Assembly (NCBI GenBank): GCA_025452005.1
Contig: JANWJK010000298.1
Span: 1-32,072, forward strand
Direction: 5' to 3'
DNA from: Acetobacteraceae bacterium
GTDB lineage: Bacteria > Pseudomonadota > Alphaproteobacteria > Acetobacterales > Acetobacteraceae
Length of the DNA stretch: 32,072 bases
The notes under the pieces are model-generated. The model was not told the DNA's origin. It was given only the letters and a program-made list of their open reading frames with translations, and made no database searches. The first letter of the stretch is position 1. Each line of letters starts with the position of its first letter. Shown in pieces: positions 24,736 to 32,072 of this stretch. Made by a program: the position numbers and the translations under genes.

Positions 24736-24807
24736 ACCCCGTCATGCCGAAGCCTTGCCGTGATCAGCAATACGTGGATGGCCGGCCTTCGCCGGCCATG
24801 ACGGGGT
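24736..24807. repeat. Nested palindromic extragenic repeat
   Basis: An outer perfect 11-bp inverted repeat (ACCCCGTCATG at 24736-24746, CATGACGGGGT at 24797-24807) encloses an inner perfect 9-bp hairpin (ATGGCCGGC, loop CTTC, GCCGGCCAT, 24778-24799). The inner part resembles a well-known alphaproteobacterial extragenic repeat with CGTGGATGGCCGG and GGCCATGACGGG edges. It lies between the divergently placed vgrG start and the stop of the secreted-protein gene. No gene is seen in the remaining bases of 24557-24855. Confidence 0.65.
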
Positions 24808-24855
24808 GGGTATCGACCGCACGGTACGTGAAGCAGTTAGCCCGCGTCGGACTCC

Positions 24856-25461
24856 TTACATGGGTGGCGCCACGCCGTCCTTGCCGACGGTCACGCTGCC
24901 CGCGGCCAGTTTGCCCTCGGCATTCTTCGTTGCTCCGAACATCACCGGCGCGCCCGGCTTCAGGTCGGCCCGCTCCGCTGGGGCAAAGGTCACGATCGGC
25001 GTGTCCGACGGCACGACGATCTTGTTGCTGTTGCCCTTGAACGACAGGCTGAGCTCGCGCCCCGACGTCGCCTCCACCGTGCCGGTGACGGTGCCGTTGG
25101 TCATCATGCTGCCCGGCTCGAGGTCCCACGGATAGTAACCCTCGCTGGCGCCCCGCATCGCCTCGGGGAAGACCAGCACCTCGATCGCCCGCAGCTCGCC
25201 GTTGGCGCCGGCCCTGGTGGCGATGCCGACATAGGCGTTCGGCTTGATGTCGGCGAGATCGACCTTCTTCACCGTCCGTACCGTCAACGGGTCGTTGAGC
25301 AGGACATCGACCTTCGGACCCTCGCGCGTGTTGATGCTCAGCGTCGGGCCCTCCACTGCGGCGATGGTGCCGCGGATCCGGGTGGGCGGCGCGTTCTGCG
25401 CAATGGCGGTGGTCGCGCACAGCGCGGCGGCCAGCGCGAGCAGTATCAGGCGTGCGAACAA
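24856..25461 (-). CDS. Exported protein with two DUF5666-like repeats
   Basis: The 201-residue protein has a clear signal peptide (LILLALAAALCATTAIAQ) and is probably periplasmic. The mature part has two similar beta-rich units: one starting RIRGTIAAVEGPTLSINTRE with DLADIKPNAYVGIAT, the other starting NGTVTGTVEATSGRELSLSF with RADLKPGAPVMFGATKN. This pattern of short OB-like repeats resembles DUF5666-type proteins, whose function is unknown. The start is TTG at 25461, supported by GGGGAG just upstream. It stands alone between the repeat and the divergent arsC-like gene. Confidence 0.7.
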   Translation of the reverse strand: MFARLILLALAAALCATTAIAQNAPPTRIRGTIAAVEGPTLSINTREGPKVDVLLNDPLTVRTVKKVDLADIKPNAYVGIATRAGANGELRAIEVLVFPEAMRGASEGYYPWDLEPGSMMTNGTVTGTVEATSGRELSLSFKGNSNKIVVPSDTPIVTFAPAERADLKPGAPVMFGATKNAEGKLAAGSVTVGKDGVAPPM

Positions 25462-25566
25462 TGTTCTCTCCCCGTCAGGTTGGTTTTGGCTGCCGGGATG
25501 ATAGGGACGATCCGGGTTTCGGGAAGGGGTAGGGCCAATTATGATCGGCGGCTAGGAGGATGGCCG

Positions 25567-25938
25567 ATGGCACGCGCGAAATCCGAGGTCGTGATCTACC
25601 ACAACCCGGCCTGTGCAACGTCACGCAAGGTGCTGGGCATGATCCGCGGGGCCGGCATCGAGCCGCGCGTGGTAGAATACCTGAAGACGCCGCCCAGCCG
25701 AGAGGAGCTGCTCGACCTGCTGCGGCGCATGGAAATGACGCCGCGCCAACTGCTGCGCCGGCGCGGCACGCCGTACGGTGAACTCGGCCTGGACGATCCG
25801 GCGCGATCGGACGAGGTGCTGATCGACGCGATCCTGGCGCATCCGATCCTGATGGAGCGGCCGGTTGTCGTGGGGCCTCGCGGGGTGCGCCTGTGCCGCC
25901 CGCCCGAGCGGGTCCAGGACGTGCTCGCGGCGCGTTGA
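25567..25938 (+). CDS. arsC: ArsC-family (glutaredoxin-type) arsenate reductase-like protein
   Basis: The 123-residue thioredoxin-fold protein is of the ArsC family, which reduces arsenate to arsenite with glutathione and glutaredoxin. The motif YHNPACATSRKVL carries the catalytic cysteine followed by CxxS. Further on are ELLRR-type segments and the conserved HPILMERPVVVGPRGVRLCRP stretch, which contains the arginine-rich anion site. AGGAGG at 25554-25559 sits 7 bases before the ATG. No ars regulator or efflux gene is adjacent, and ArsC-like proteins such as YfgD have other or unknown roles, so arsenate activity is only probable. The next gene starts 6 bases later. Confidence 0.85.
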   Translation: MARAKSEVVIYHNPACATSRKVLGMIRGAGIEPRVVEYLKTPPSREELLDLLRRMEMTPRQLLRRRGTPYGELGLDDPARSDEVLIDAILAHPILMERPVVVGPRGVRLCRPPERVQDVLAAR

Positions 25939-25944
25939 ACTGAA

Positions 25945-27021
25945 GTGGCGGGCAGGCTCACCATTGCGGCGCTGCGCCGGCAGGCGGTGCTGGGTTCGCT
26001 GCTGCCGGCGACCACGCTCGCACGCGCGATCGCCACCGCGGGCTTCGTGCAGGCCGACCCAATCCGTGCGCCGGCCCGGGCACAGGACCTGATCCTGCGG
26101 CATCGCGTCGCCGGCTATCGGGTGGGCGATCTGGAGCGGCGCTTTGCCCGCCTCGGGCTCGAGGAGGATTTCCTTTACGCCTACGGCTTCATGCCACGCG
26201 CCACCGCGCGGCTGCTGCATCCGCGCGACCCGGGCAGCTCCGGCCGCTGGCAGGTTCCAGACGATCTCGCCGCGGAGGTACTGGCCTTCGTCCGCGATCA
26301 GGGGCCGACGCATCCTGCGGACCTCGCACAGCGCTTCGGCCGCGAGCGGGCGGTGAATGGCTGGGGCGGCTTCTCCAAGGCCACGACGCGCGCGTTGCAG
26401 AGCCTCCACTATCATGGCCTCCTGCGGGTTGCCGGACGACGCGACGGCATCCGCGTTTACGAGGCGGCGGTGCCGCACCCCGACCCGCTGGCACCTGACG
26501 AGCGCAGCCGGCAGATCGCGCTGCTCGTGGTCGGCATCCTGGCGCCGCTCTCCGAGGCGGGGCTGGCCGCGACCTTCGGCCTGCTCGGCCGCGGCGCGCC
26601 GCGGCTGGGCGGATGGCGGCAGACCGTGGTGGCGCTGCTTGCCACGGGCGAACTGGAGAGCGGCGAGGTGGACAGCATCCGTTACATCTGGCCGGCCGGC
26701 GGGGCGACACGACGCGGCTCGCCGGATGCGGTGCGCCTGCTGGCGCCGTTCGATCCGATCGTGTGGGAGCGGCGGCGGTTCGAGCATCTGTGGGGCTGGG
26801 ACTACCGCTTCGAGGCGTACACCCGGCCGGAGCAGCGCCGCTTCGGCTACTACGCGATGCCGCTGCTGCGTGGCTACGACATCATCGGCTGGGCCAATAT
26901 CAGCCTCAAGGAGGGGCGGTTGGACGCCGATATCGGCTTCGTCGGCGCGCGGCCGAGGGATGCCGCCTTCCGGCGCGGCCTGGACGCCGAGCTGGCGGCG
27001 ATGGAGAGTTTCCTGACCTAG
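25945..27021 (+). CDS. AlkZ/YcaQ-type winged-helix protein, probable DNA glycosylase
   Basis: The 358-residue protein belongs to the HTH_42 (DUF1006) superfamily of the AlkZ/YcaQ DNA glycosylases, which remove alkylated bases and unhook interstrand crosslinks. The conserved segment GFVQADPIRAPARAQDLILR contains a QxD catalytic motif (Q-A-D) at about residues 36-38, as in the YcaQ-type branch. Later recognisable parts are the winged-helix KATTRALQSLHYHGLLRVAG and the C-terminal LLAPFDPIVWERRRFEHLWG with WDYRFEAYTRPEQRRFGYYA. The start is GTG at 25945, 6 bases after the arsC-like stop, so the pair is likely co-transcribed. Glycosylase activity is inferred from the family. Confidence 0.82.
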   Translation: MAGRLTIAALRRQAVLGSLLPATTLARAIATAGFVQADPIRAPARAQDLILRHRVAGYRVGDLERRFARLGLEEDFLYAYGFMPRATARLLHPRDPGSSGRWQVPDDLAAEVLAFVRDQGPTHPADLAQRFGRERAVNGWGGFSKATTRALQSLHYHGLLRVAGRRDGIRVYEAAVPHPDPLAPDERSRQIALLVVGILAPLSEAGLAATFGLLGRGAPRLGGWRQTVVALLATGELESGEVDSIRYIWPAGGATRRGSPDAVRLLAPFDPIVWERRRFEHLWGWDYRFEAYTRPEQRRFGYYAMPLLRGYDIIGWANISLKEGRLDADIGFVGARPRDAAFRRGLDAELAAMESFLT

Positions 27022-27036
27022 CCGGGGAGACCCGCG

Positions 27037-27975
27037 ATGCCGCCGAAGTTCGGATACCTGCTGCCGACGCGCGAGCAGATCATGGACGGACATGCCGAGG
27101 CTGCCTCCCTGCTGGCGCTGGCCGGGAGGGCCGAGGCGCTCGGGTACGACTCGGTCTGGGTCGGCGACTCGGTGCTGGCGCGACCGCGGCATGATCCGTT
27201 GACGCTGCTCGCCGGCGTGGCCGGACGGGTGCCTCGGGTGGCGCTCGGCACCGCGGTGCTGCTGCCGGCGCTGCGGAATCCCGTGCTGCTGGCACACCAG
27301 GTCGCGACACTGGATCAGGTGTCGGAGGGGCGCTTCATCCTGGGCGTCGGCATCGCGCGCGACGTGGCGAACATCCGCGCCGAGTTCGCTGCCTGCGGGG
27401 TTCCGTTCGAGCGGCGCATCGGGCGGATGATGGAAGGCCTCAGGCTCTGCCGTGCGCTGTGGACCGGCGAGCCGGTGGACTGGGAGGGGCGCTGGCCGGT
27501 AAAGGGCGGCATCCTGGCGCCGGTGCCGCATCGGCCGGGCGGTCCACCGATCTGGATCGGCGGCAATTCGCCGGCGAGTCTGGAGCGGGTTGGCAAATCG
27601 TTCGACGGCTGGTTTCCCAATGCGCCGGACGCCGCGCAATTCGCGACCCAGTGGCGCGAGGTGCAGGCGATCGCCCGCGCCGCCGGCCGCGACCCCGAGC
27701 GCCTGTCGGCAGCGATGTATCTGACGCTGACGGTCGATGAGGACGCCGATCGCGCGGCGCAGCGGATGGACGCGTTCCTGGAGGGCTACTACCACGCCCC
27801 GGCCGCGGAGCTGCGTCGTCGCCAGGCAGTGTATTCGGGCCCACGGGAGGGGGTGGCGTCCTGGCTGGACGGCTATGCGAAGGCGGGCGCGACGGACCTC
27901 GTGCTACGCTTCGCCGGCGCGCACGAACGGCACCTCGAGGCCTTGGCCAAGGTGCGCGCCGCGCTTGGCTGGTGA
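27037..27975 (+). CDS. LLM-class flavin-dependent oxidoreductase
   Basis: The 312-residue protein has the luciferase-like monooxygenase TIM-barrel pattern: LAGRAEALGYDSVWVGDSVL, then VALGTAVLLPALRNPVLLAH, QVATLDQVSEGRFILGVGIA and later PPIWIGGNSPASLERVGKSF. Such enzymes use FMNH2 or F420 to oxidise small organic molecules; substrate and cofactor cannot be told from the sequence. The ATG at 27037 follows GGGGAGA by 6 bases. It lies 15 bases after the AlkZ-like gene on the same strand, so it is probably co-transcribed with it. Confidence 0.88.
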   Translation: MPPKFGYLLPTREQIMDGHAEAASLLALAGRAEALGYDSVWVGDSVLARPRHDPLTLLAGVAGRVPRVALGTAVLLPALRNPVLLAHQVATLDQVSEGRFILGVGIARDVANIRAEFAACGVPFERRIGRMMEGLRLCRALWTGEPVDWEGRWPVKGGILAPVPHRPGGPPIWIGGNSPASLERVGKSFDGWFPNAPDAAQFATQWREVQAIARAAGRDPERLSAAMYLTLTVDEDADRAAQRMDAFLEGYYHAPAAELRRRQAVYSGPREGVASWLDGYAKAGATDLVLRFAGAHERHLEALAKVRAALGW

Positions 27976-28050
27976 GCGAAACCCTGGTCCGATCGGCACG
28001 CAGGGCCTATCCTTGCGGCCATGACAGTGTCTGCCAGGGAGGCGGCTCAT

Positions 28051-28608
28051 ATGAATGACAGCGTCCAGTCCAACCCGACCGTCGCAGTCACGCCGGTCGG
28101 CCTGAACCATCTCGTGCTGAATGTCCGCGACATCGAGGCGTCGCACCGCTTCTGGACCGAGATGCTGGGGTTCCAGCAGGTCGGCGAGGTGCCGCCGCGC
28201 CTGGGCGGCGTGCAGCGCGGCGCCATGCGCTTCTACAGCGGCGTGCGCGACGGCAGGATGCATCACCACGACATCGCGCTGGTCGACACGCCCGAGATGG
28301 CGCAGCCGGAGGGGCCGAACCCGATCGGCCATGTCGCGATCGCGCTGCCCGATCGCGAGTCGTGGCTACGGCAACTTGCGTTCTTGCAAAGCCACGGGGT
28401 CGCATTCGAGCGCCGCGTCGAGCACGGCATGACGCACAGCCTGTATATCCGCGACCCGAACGGCTACAGCGTGGAACTGCTCTACGAGCTGCCGCGCGAG
28501 ACGTGGGAAGGCAACATCAACGCCGCGCTGAACCACTACGTTGCGTTGCCGACGGAAGGTACGGCGGCTCTGGAGGACAAGGCGGAGTACCCGTCGTTCG
28601 GGAGGTGA
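28051..28608 (+). CDS. VOC-family (glyoxalase/extradiol dioxygenase-like) protein
   Basis: The 185-residue protein has the vicinal oxygen chelate fold. The first module starts GLNHLVLNVRDIEASHRFWT, the second has MHHHDIALVD and NPIGHVAIALPD, and the C-terminal unit reads YIRDPNGYSVELLYELP. Likely metal ligands are the His of LNHLV, a His of MHHHD or GHVAI, and the Glu of VELLYE, as in catechol 2,3-dioxygenase. The substrate is unknown. I chose the ATG at 28051 because AGGGAGG lies 8 bases upstream; an ATG at 28021 is possible. It may belong to the same transcript as the LLM oxidoreductase 75 bases upstream. Confidence 0.87.
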   Translation: MNDSVQSNPTVAVTPVGLNHLVLNVRDIEASHRFWTEMLGFQQVGEVPPRLGGVQRGAMRFYSGVRDGRMHHHDIALVDTPEMAQPEGPNPIGHVAIALPDRESWLRQLAFLQSHGVAFERRVEHGMTHSLYIRDPNGYSVELLYELPRETWEGNINAALNHYVALPTEGTAALEDKAEYPSFGR

Positions 28609-28635
28609 GCATACGACGCGAGGAGGAGATGGCGC

Positions 28636-28933
28636 GTGGCCGATCCGGAATATAACACTGATCTGGCGCTCTGGGCCGAGAGGCAGGCGCGCGCCCGAGC
28701 CACGTGCGGGCTGGCGCGAAACGATTGCGCAGCAACGGAACGACGTCGAGCGCGTCTTGGTGGACTCCGCAAGCCTGCGGCCAACCGTTCCTGGGGTCGT
28801 CGAGATCGAGTTGGGTAAGGTGAGACCTGTGGCTGCGTTGGCACTCGCGGGACACGGCGAGCAGCCTCTGATCGACCTGAAGCTCGTCCGCTTTACGGCT
28901 CAGCAGGTGCTGAGCGATTGGTTCCCAGACTAG
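28636..28933 (+). pseudogene. Broken DUF29-family gene
   Basis: A strong AGGAGGAG site (28621-28628) precedes a GTG at 28636 that opens with VADPEYNTDLALWAERQARA, a typical DUF29 N-terminus. The frame then loses similarity and stops. In the frame shifted by one, from about 28717, WRETIAQQRNDVERVLVDSA and SLRPTVPG continue with the typical DUF29 C-terminal region to a stop at 28933. The central part of the domain, normally about 50 residues, is missing. The gene therefore looks inactivated by an internal deletion plus frameshift. DUF29 function is unknown. Confidence 0.6.
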
Positions 28934-29089
28934 GAGCCACGGATGAATGCCCATGCATACGCATGACCCAGCGACGTCTGCGTCTGCGCCAATAGGGCCG
29001 TCTGCGATGCCGATTTGTTACGACGGGCCGATGTTGCCAGGCGTAGGAGCAGCCCGGCGGTAGCCGGCTGGGCGGCGAACCTCGCTCCG

Positions 29090-29743
29090 TTATTCCGCTG
29101 CTACACCCATCGGCGCAGCGGCTTCGGAGCGAAGCTCGCCGCGCGCCTGACCAACGATCTGCCAGCCGCCCCACAGGCCCAATCCGCCCATTACCGCGGC
29201 GACAATCACATCGGGCCAGCCGGTGCCGGTACCAAAGACCCCCACTGCCGCGAACAGCACCGCGCAGTTGCCGATCGCGTCATTACGAGAGCAAATCCAG
29301 ACCGAGCGCATGTTCGCATCCCCGGTACGGAAGCGGTAGAGCATGAGCGCCACGCCGCCATTGGCGACCAGCGCGGCGATACCGACCGCGCCCATCATCT
29401 CGGCTTGCGGCAGGGTGCTGTGGAAGGTGTGCCATGCGGTGCAGCCCAGGACCCACAGCGCAAACACGATCAGCGTCCCACCTTTGACGAGGGCAGCGCG
29501 AGCGCGCCAGGCAAGTGCCATCCCGGCCACGCCAAGGCTGATCGCGTAGTTTGCCGAGTCGCCGAAGAAATCGAGGGCGTCGGCCTGCAACGAAGCCGAA
29601 CCGGCAGCCACACCGGCGACAATCTCAGCCACGAACAGCGTAGCGTTCACAGCAAGTGCGATCCGCAGCGTGCGCCGCCAGCGAGGGCTGTTCAGCGCTG
29701 CGGCGGACGTGGCAGGCGAGCAAGAATCGTGACAGCAGGCCAT
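29090..29743 (-). CDS. Short CDF-type cation transporter
   Basis: The 217-residue inner-membrane protein has about six segments and resembles cation diffusion facilitators. SLQADALDFFGDSANYAISL and ICSRNDAIGNCAVLFAAVGV hold the Asp/Asn positions of the membrane metal site, with some substitution of the usual HxxxD pairs. The cytoplasmic C-terminal domain of full-length CDF proteins is absent. The N-terminus MACCHDSC is rich in Cys/His and could bind the metal. CDF proteins usually export Zn, Co, Ni, Fe or Mn by proton exchange; the metal here is unknown. No metal regulator is adjacent. Confidence 0.8.
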   Translation of the reverse strand: MACCHDSCSPATSAAALNSPRWRRTLRIALAVNATLFVAEIVAGVAAGSASLQADALDFFGDSANYAISLGVAGMALAWRARAALVKGGTLIVFALWVLGCTAWHTFHSTLPQAEMMGAVGIAALVANGGVALMLYRFRTGDANMRSVWICSRNDAIGNCAVLFAAVGVFGTGTGWPDVIVAAVMGGLGLWGGWQIVGQARGELRSEAAAPMGVAAE

Positions 29744-29866
29744 GCAGATGCCTCAGCGGATTGCGACGGCCTGTTTATGCACCTTCCAGCCAGCACGGGG
29801 TCAAGGGAGCCACGGACATCGGCGGACTGGGCGCGCGGGGCGGCATCGAGCCAGAACGAACCGAGC

Positions 29867-31312
29867 CTATTGCGTAGGCAACAGTGTCGGCTGGGCCTCC
29901 TTCACAACCGGCGGGGGATTCCACTTCCCGGTAAGAGCATCGCTCTTCGGCGCATAGAGTCGCATCGTGAGGTTGAACGGCCCTTTCGGCGCCGGCAGCC
30001 AGTTCGCCTCTTTGTCGGCACCTGGGCTGGCGTTCTGGAAGTAGAGGTCGAGGGAGCCGTCCGGGTCATATTTGAACGGCATCCAACTACTGACAGCGAA
30101 GCGGTTGAGGGCGTTCGCCACTTGGTAGCCCTCAGGATCATACAGCGTGATCGACCAGAACGCATTCACCGGCGGCGTGGCACCTTTCTCGAAATGGACG
30201 ACGTAGGCACCGGCGCCGTCCAACGGCTTTCCGGCCTCATCCGCAAGGTTGACCGGATAGATCGCGTCCTCCGGCAAGTTCGCGCCGAGACCGAGCTGGG
30301 CGATGATCGCGCGCTTCAGGTAGTAGTTGCCATAGACACCCATCGTGTCGGTGTTCATCGACCAGCCATTGGCGACACGTGCCAGACTGGCGACCTTCCA
30401 TGCCATCAACTTCAAGCCGTCCGCGGGTGCGGTCTCAAGCCCGGCCTTGATCGCCGGATCGACCTTGTCGAGGTCAAAGCTCTTGCCCCGCTCGATCCCA
30501 ATCCGCTGCATCTGGGCGACGATCGGTTGATCGGTGACGTGCGGTGGCTGCAGTTTCAGAATCTCCGCGGCGTAGGCGAAGAACTTGCCGGCGGGCATCG
30601 TGTCGACCGCGCTCTTTGGCGGGGTCTTCATATCGACGCTGGGATCGACGGAGCCCGCCGCCGGTGCGATCGCCTTGCCCCACTGTGCGAACGGCGTGAC
30701 CTTGAAACCGGCCTGGATCTTGTGCACCGCTTCGTAGTCGGCTGGGCCGTCGGTCTTGGTGCGGCCGATGATCCAGACATACGGTGTTGGCGCGTCGATG
30801 CGGGCCACGCCTGCCGGTAGCGAGCCAGTCCACCCCGGCGGCACCACGGCATAGTCGCCGGCCTGCGTTCCGGTGGTGCGCCAGCCTGGTGAGGCGAACA
30901 CGTCGGTCCACATGTCGAGCATCGGCAACAGGTAGTAGCGCCCGTGCGTATCGGGGACCGAGACGATCATCGGCTCCTTGGTCAGGTCCAGCCAGGCGCT
31001 GGAATACAGCGTGTCGAAGTTTGGCCGGACCACGACCTTCAGGTCGGCCGGCGGAAATGCGGAGAGGCTGGCAAACGTGTTCATCGGTGCGCTTATCCCC
31101 TCGACCTTGGCCACGTTGGTCAACTGCCTCCGCGTAAGGTCCATCGTGACAAGCGGGTAGAAATACGTGAAAGCGGTCACGCCGATCGCGTGTGCCTCTT
31201 GTTCGGTGATCGCCTCGGCCGCGCGGGCCGACCGTGACACGCCTACGACGAGCACCGCGCCGAGCAGCGCGGGAAGAGCGAGGCGAACGACCGGCGTCGG
31301 TATTCCAGCCAT
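29867..31312 (-). CDS. Exported DUF1254/DUF1214 protein
   Basis: The 481-residue protein has a signal peptide (LALPALLGAVLVVGVSRSARA before AEAITEQ) and is probably periplasmic. Residues about 60-190 form a DUF1254 domain (RPNFDTLYSSAWLDLTKEPM, GRYYLLPMLDMWTDVFASPG). The C-terminal third forms a DUF1214 domain (FWSITLYDPEGYQVANALNR, SLDLYFQNASPGADKEANWL). The pair is common in bacterial exported proteins of unknown function. An AAGGAG site lies 8 bases before the ATG at 31312. It is followed, on the same strand, by the CDF gene 123 bases further on. Confidence 0.88.
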   Translation of the reverse strand: MAGIPTPVVRLALPALLGAVLVVGVSRSARAAEAITEQEAHAIGVTAFTYFYPLVTMDLTRRQLTNVAKVEGISAPMNTFASLSAFPPADLKVVVRPNFDTLYSSAWLDLTKEPMIVSVPDTHGRYYLLPMLDMWTDVFASPGWRTTGTQAGDYAVVPPGWTGSLPAGVARIDAPTPYVWIIGRTKTDGPADYEAVHKIQAGFKVTPFAQWGKAIAPAAGSVDPSVDMKTPPKSAVDTMPAGKFFAYAAEILKLQPPHVTDQPIVAQMQRIGIERGKSFDLDKVDPAIKAGLETAPADGLKLMAWKVASLARVANGWSMNTDTMGVYGNYYLKRAIIAQLGLGANLPEDAIYPVNLADEAGKPLDGAGAYVVHFEKGATPPVNAFWSITLYDPEGYQVANALNRFAVSSWMPFKYDPDGSLDLYFQNASPGADKEANWLPAPKGPFNLTMRLYAPKSDALTGKWNPPPVVKEAQPTLLPTQ

Positions 31313-31558
31313 GCGCGAATTCTCCTTGATGCGGCCGTCGCGGGCCCGGTGATATCCGAAATTGGCACTCTTCCGTCGCGATCAAGTCATTGACAGGATT
31401 CAGCGCAGAAATCGAGAACTCTGGAACAGCCGTTGAGACCTTGTGCTTGCTTACGGCTCCGAGCGACCGGGCCCTTGACTCTGCGCTTGTGCAGATTGTG
31501 TGGCAACGCAGGCAGACATTCACCGACGGGTGCAGGCAGAGTTTCGCTCATGCCAACG

Positions 31559-32072
31559 ATGAAAATTCATCCTTTGTCGGACCTTCATCGACACCTTAGC
31601 ACGGCGGACCTGGCTGAGTGGGGCAGGAAGATGGGTTCCGCGGTGTGGTTGAACTGTACGGGTCTGGACGACCTCGACGCCAAGACCCACTCGGAAGTGG
31701 TCGTGCTGCTGCGGCAGGTGTTGGAGCCGCTGTGCAAGGACGCGGGCAAGACACTCACGATCACCAAAGGCGATCATCGCGGCGACCTCAACCTCGACTT
31801 CGATACCGATACGGACACACGGGCGCGGGAACTGTGCCCCCGCTCGGGAATGGGCAGCCTGCTCGGCGAGGACGCCGGCGAGTCGGTGTTCGTGCGGGCG
31901 CACCGAGACCTGCGCGTGTGCGGCCCGGTTGAGCCGAAGACCAGAACGCGCGATACGCGCCGCTTCCTGAACGCGTCCTGGTTGCTCGGTCCGGCACTGG
32001 CCAACACCGGCCTGCATGAGCTTGGCCATTTCATCGCCAAGCTCGAACACACAAGAGATTCGATGAACATCA
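31559..32072 (+). CDS. Probable zinc metalloprotease-like protein (partial, runs off the window)
   Basis: Translating from ATG 31559 (MKIHPLSDLHRHLSTADLAE) gives an open frame of 171 codons that is still open at the window end. It has strongly G/C-ending codons, as expected for a real gene here. Near the end lies ALANTGLHELGHFIAKLEHT: HExxH at residues 153-157 with a third histidine at 164. HExxH is the zinc-binding and catalytic motif of many metallopeptidases; the third His is one residue further away than in the metzincin HExxHxxGxxH. Because the C-terminus is missing, the family cannot be settled. An in-frame ATG at 31550 is an alternative start. It is divergent from the DUF1254 gene across a gap of about 245 bases. 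Confidence 0.6.
   Translation, partial: MKIHPLSDLHRHLSTADLAEWGRKMGSAVWLNCTGLDDLDAKTHSEVVVLLRQVLEPLCKDAGKTLTITKGDHRGDLNLDFDTDTDTRARELCPRSGMGSLLGEDAGESVFVRAHRDLRVCGPVEPKTRTRDTRRFLNASWLLGPALANTGLHELGHFIAKLEHTRDSMNI

Noticed and set aside
25621-27795. A 724-codon open frame on the minus strand across the arsC-like, AlkZ-like and LLM genes
   Set aside because: It is antisense to three genes with recognisable motifs and has no family-like segments of its own.
29015-30820. A 601-codon open frame on the plus strand across the CDF and DUF1254 genes
   Set aside because: It is antisense to conserved genes, with composition typical of a shadow frame.
31390-31418. TTGACA-based promoter for the metalloprotease gene
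   Set aside because: TTGACA at 31390-31395 has no acceptable -10 at 16-18 bases, so it was not listed as a feature.
31520-32050. A 176-codon open frame on the minus strand at the window end
   Set aside because: The opposite plus frame has better codon composition and an HELGH motif, so the minus frame is treated as a shadow.

Overview
The window is high-GC, densely packed chromosomal DNA from an alphaproteobacterium, most likely Rhodospirillales or Acetobacteraceae. The evidence is the rluD-rpoH and hisZ-purA neighbourhoods, an RpoH-type sigma factor with an RpoH box, a DUF6476-like gene beside rluD, and two extragenic palindromic elements of a kind common in alphaproteobacteria. The family-level placement is inference. 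No transposase, integrase, CRISPR array or rRNA was seen.

Layout. 1-2894 (minus): a branched-chain amino acid/amide ABC transporter fragment, livG, a C-terminally truncated acyl-CoA-ligase-like gene and livH, with overlapping ends; a repeat lies past livH. 3022-8051: accessory metabolic genes, namely a NUDIX hydrolase (plus) and, on minus, a GFA-type zinc protein overlapping a small membrane protein, a secreted PAP2/haloperoxidase-like protein with two tandem domains, a class III nucleotide cyclase with a zinc ribbon, and a small exported protein. 8224-8532: a gene remnant and tRNA-Glu(CTC). 8584-11039: a DUF6476-like membrane protein, rluD and rpoH; the rpoH upstream region has a perfect palindrome inside a putative promoter, plus competing inverted repeats in the leader. 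11033-16527 (minus): metallophosphoesterase, hisZ, purA, a pseudokinase and a small membrane protein, probably co-transcribed.

16709-24556: a type VI secretion effector island. A TPR protein with an unrecognised N-terminal domain overlaps a 1469-residue PAAR-like/RHS polymorphic toxin. The toxin overlaps a 108-residue immunity candidate, and vgrG converges on the immunity gene from the other side. The toxin tip carries the H/R/T/Y pattern of the RNase A-like CdiA-CT toxins. The likely arrangement is VgrG spike, PAAR-RHS cargo, a TPR protein assisting assembly or loading, and an immunity protein protecting the producer. This is the most interesting system here, and the TPR protein is its least characterised part.

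24736-32072: a nested palindromic repeat, a secreted two-repeat protein, an arsC-like gene, an AlkZ/YcaQ-type winged-helix protein, an LLM flavin oxidoreductase, a VOC protein, a broken DUF29 gene, a short CDF-type metal transporter, a DUF1254/DUF1214 exported protein and, running off the window end, a probable zinc metalloprotease with an HELGH motif. Gene-free stretches are all under 300 bases apart from 8052-8456, which holds the gene remnant.
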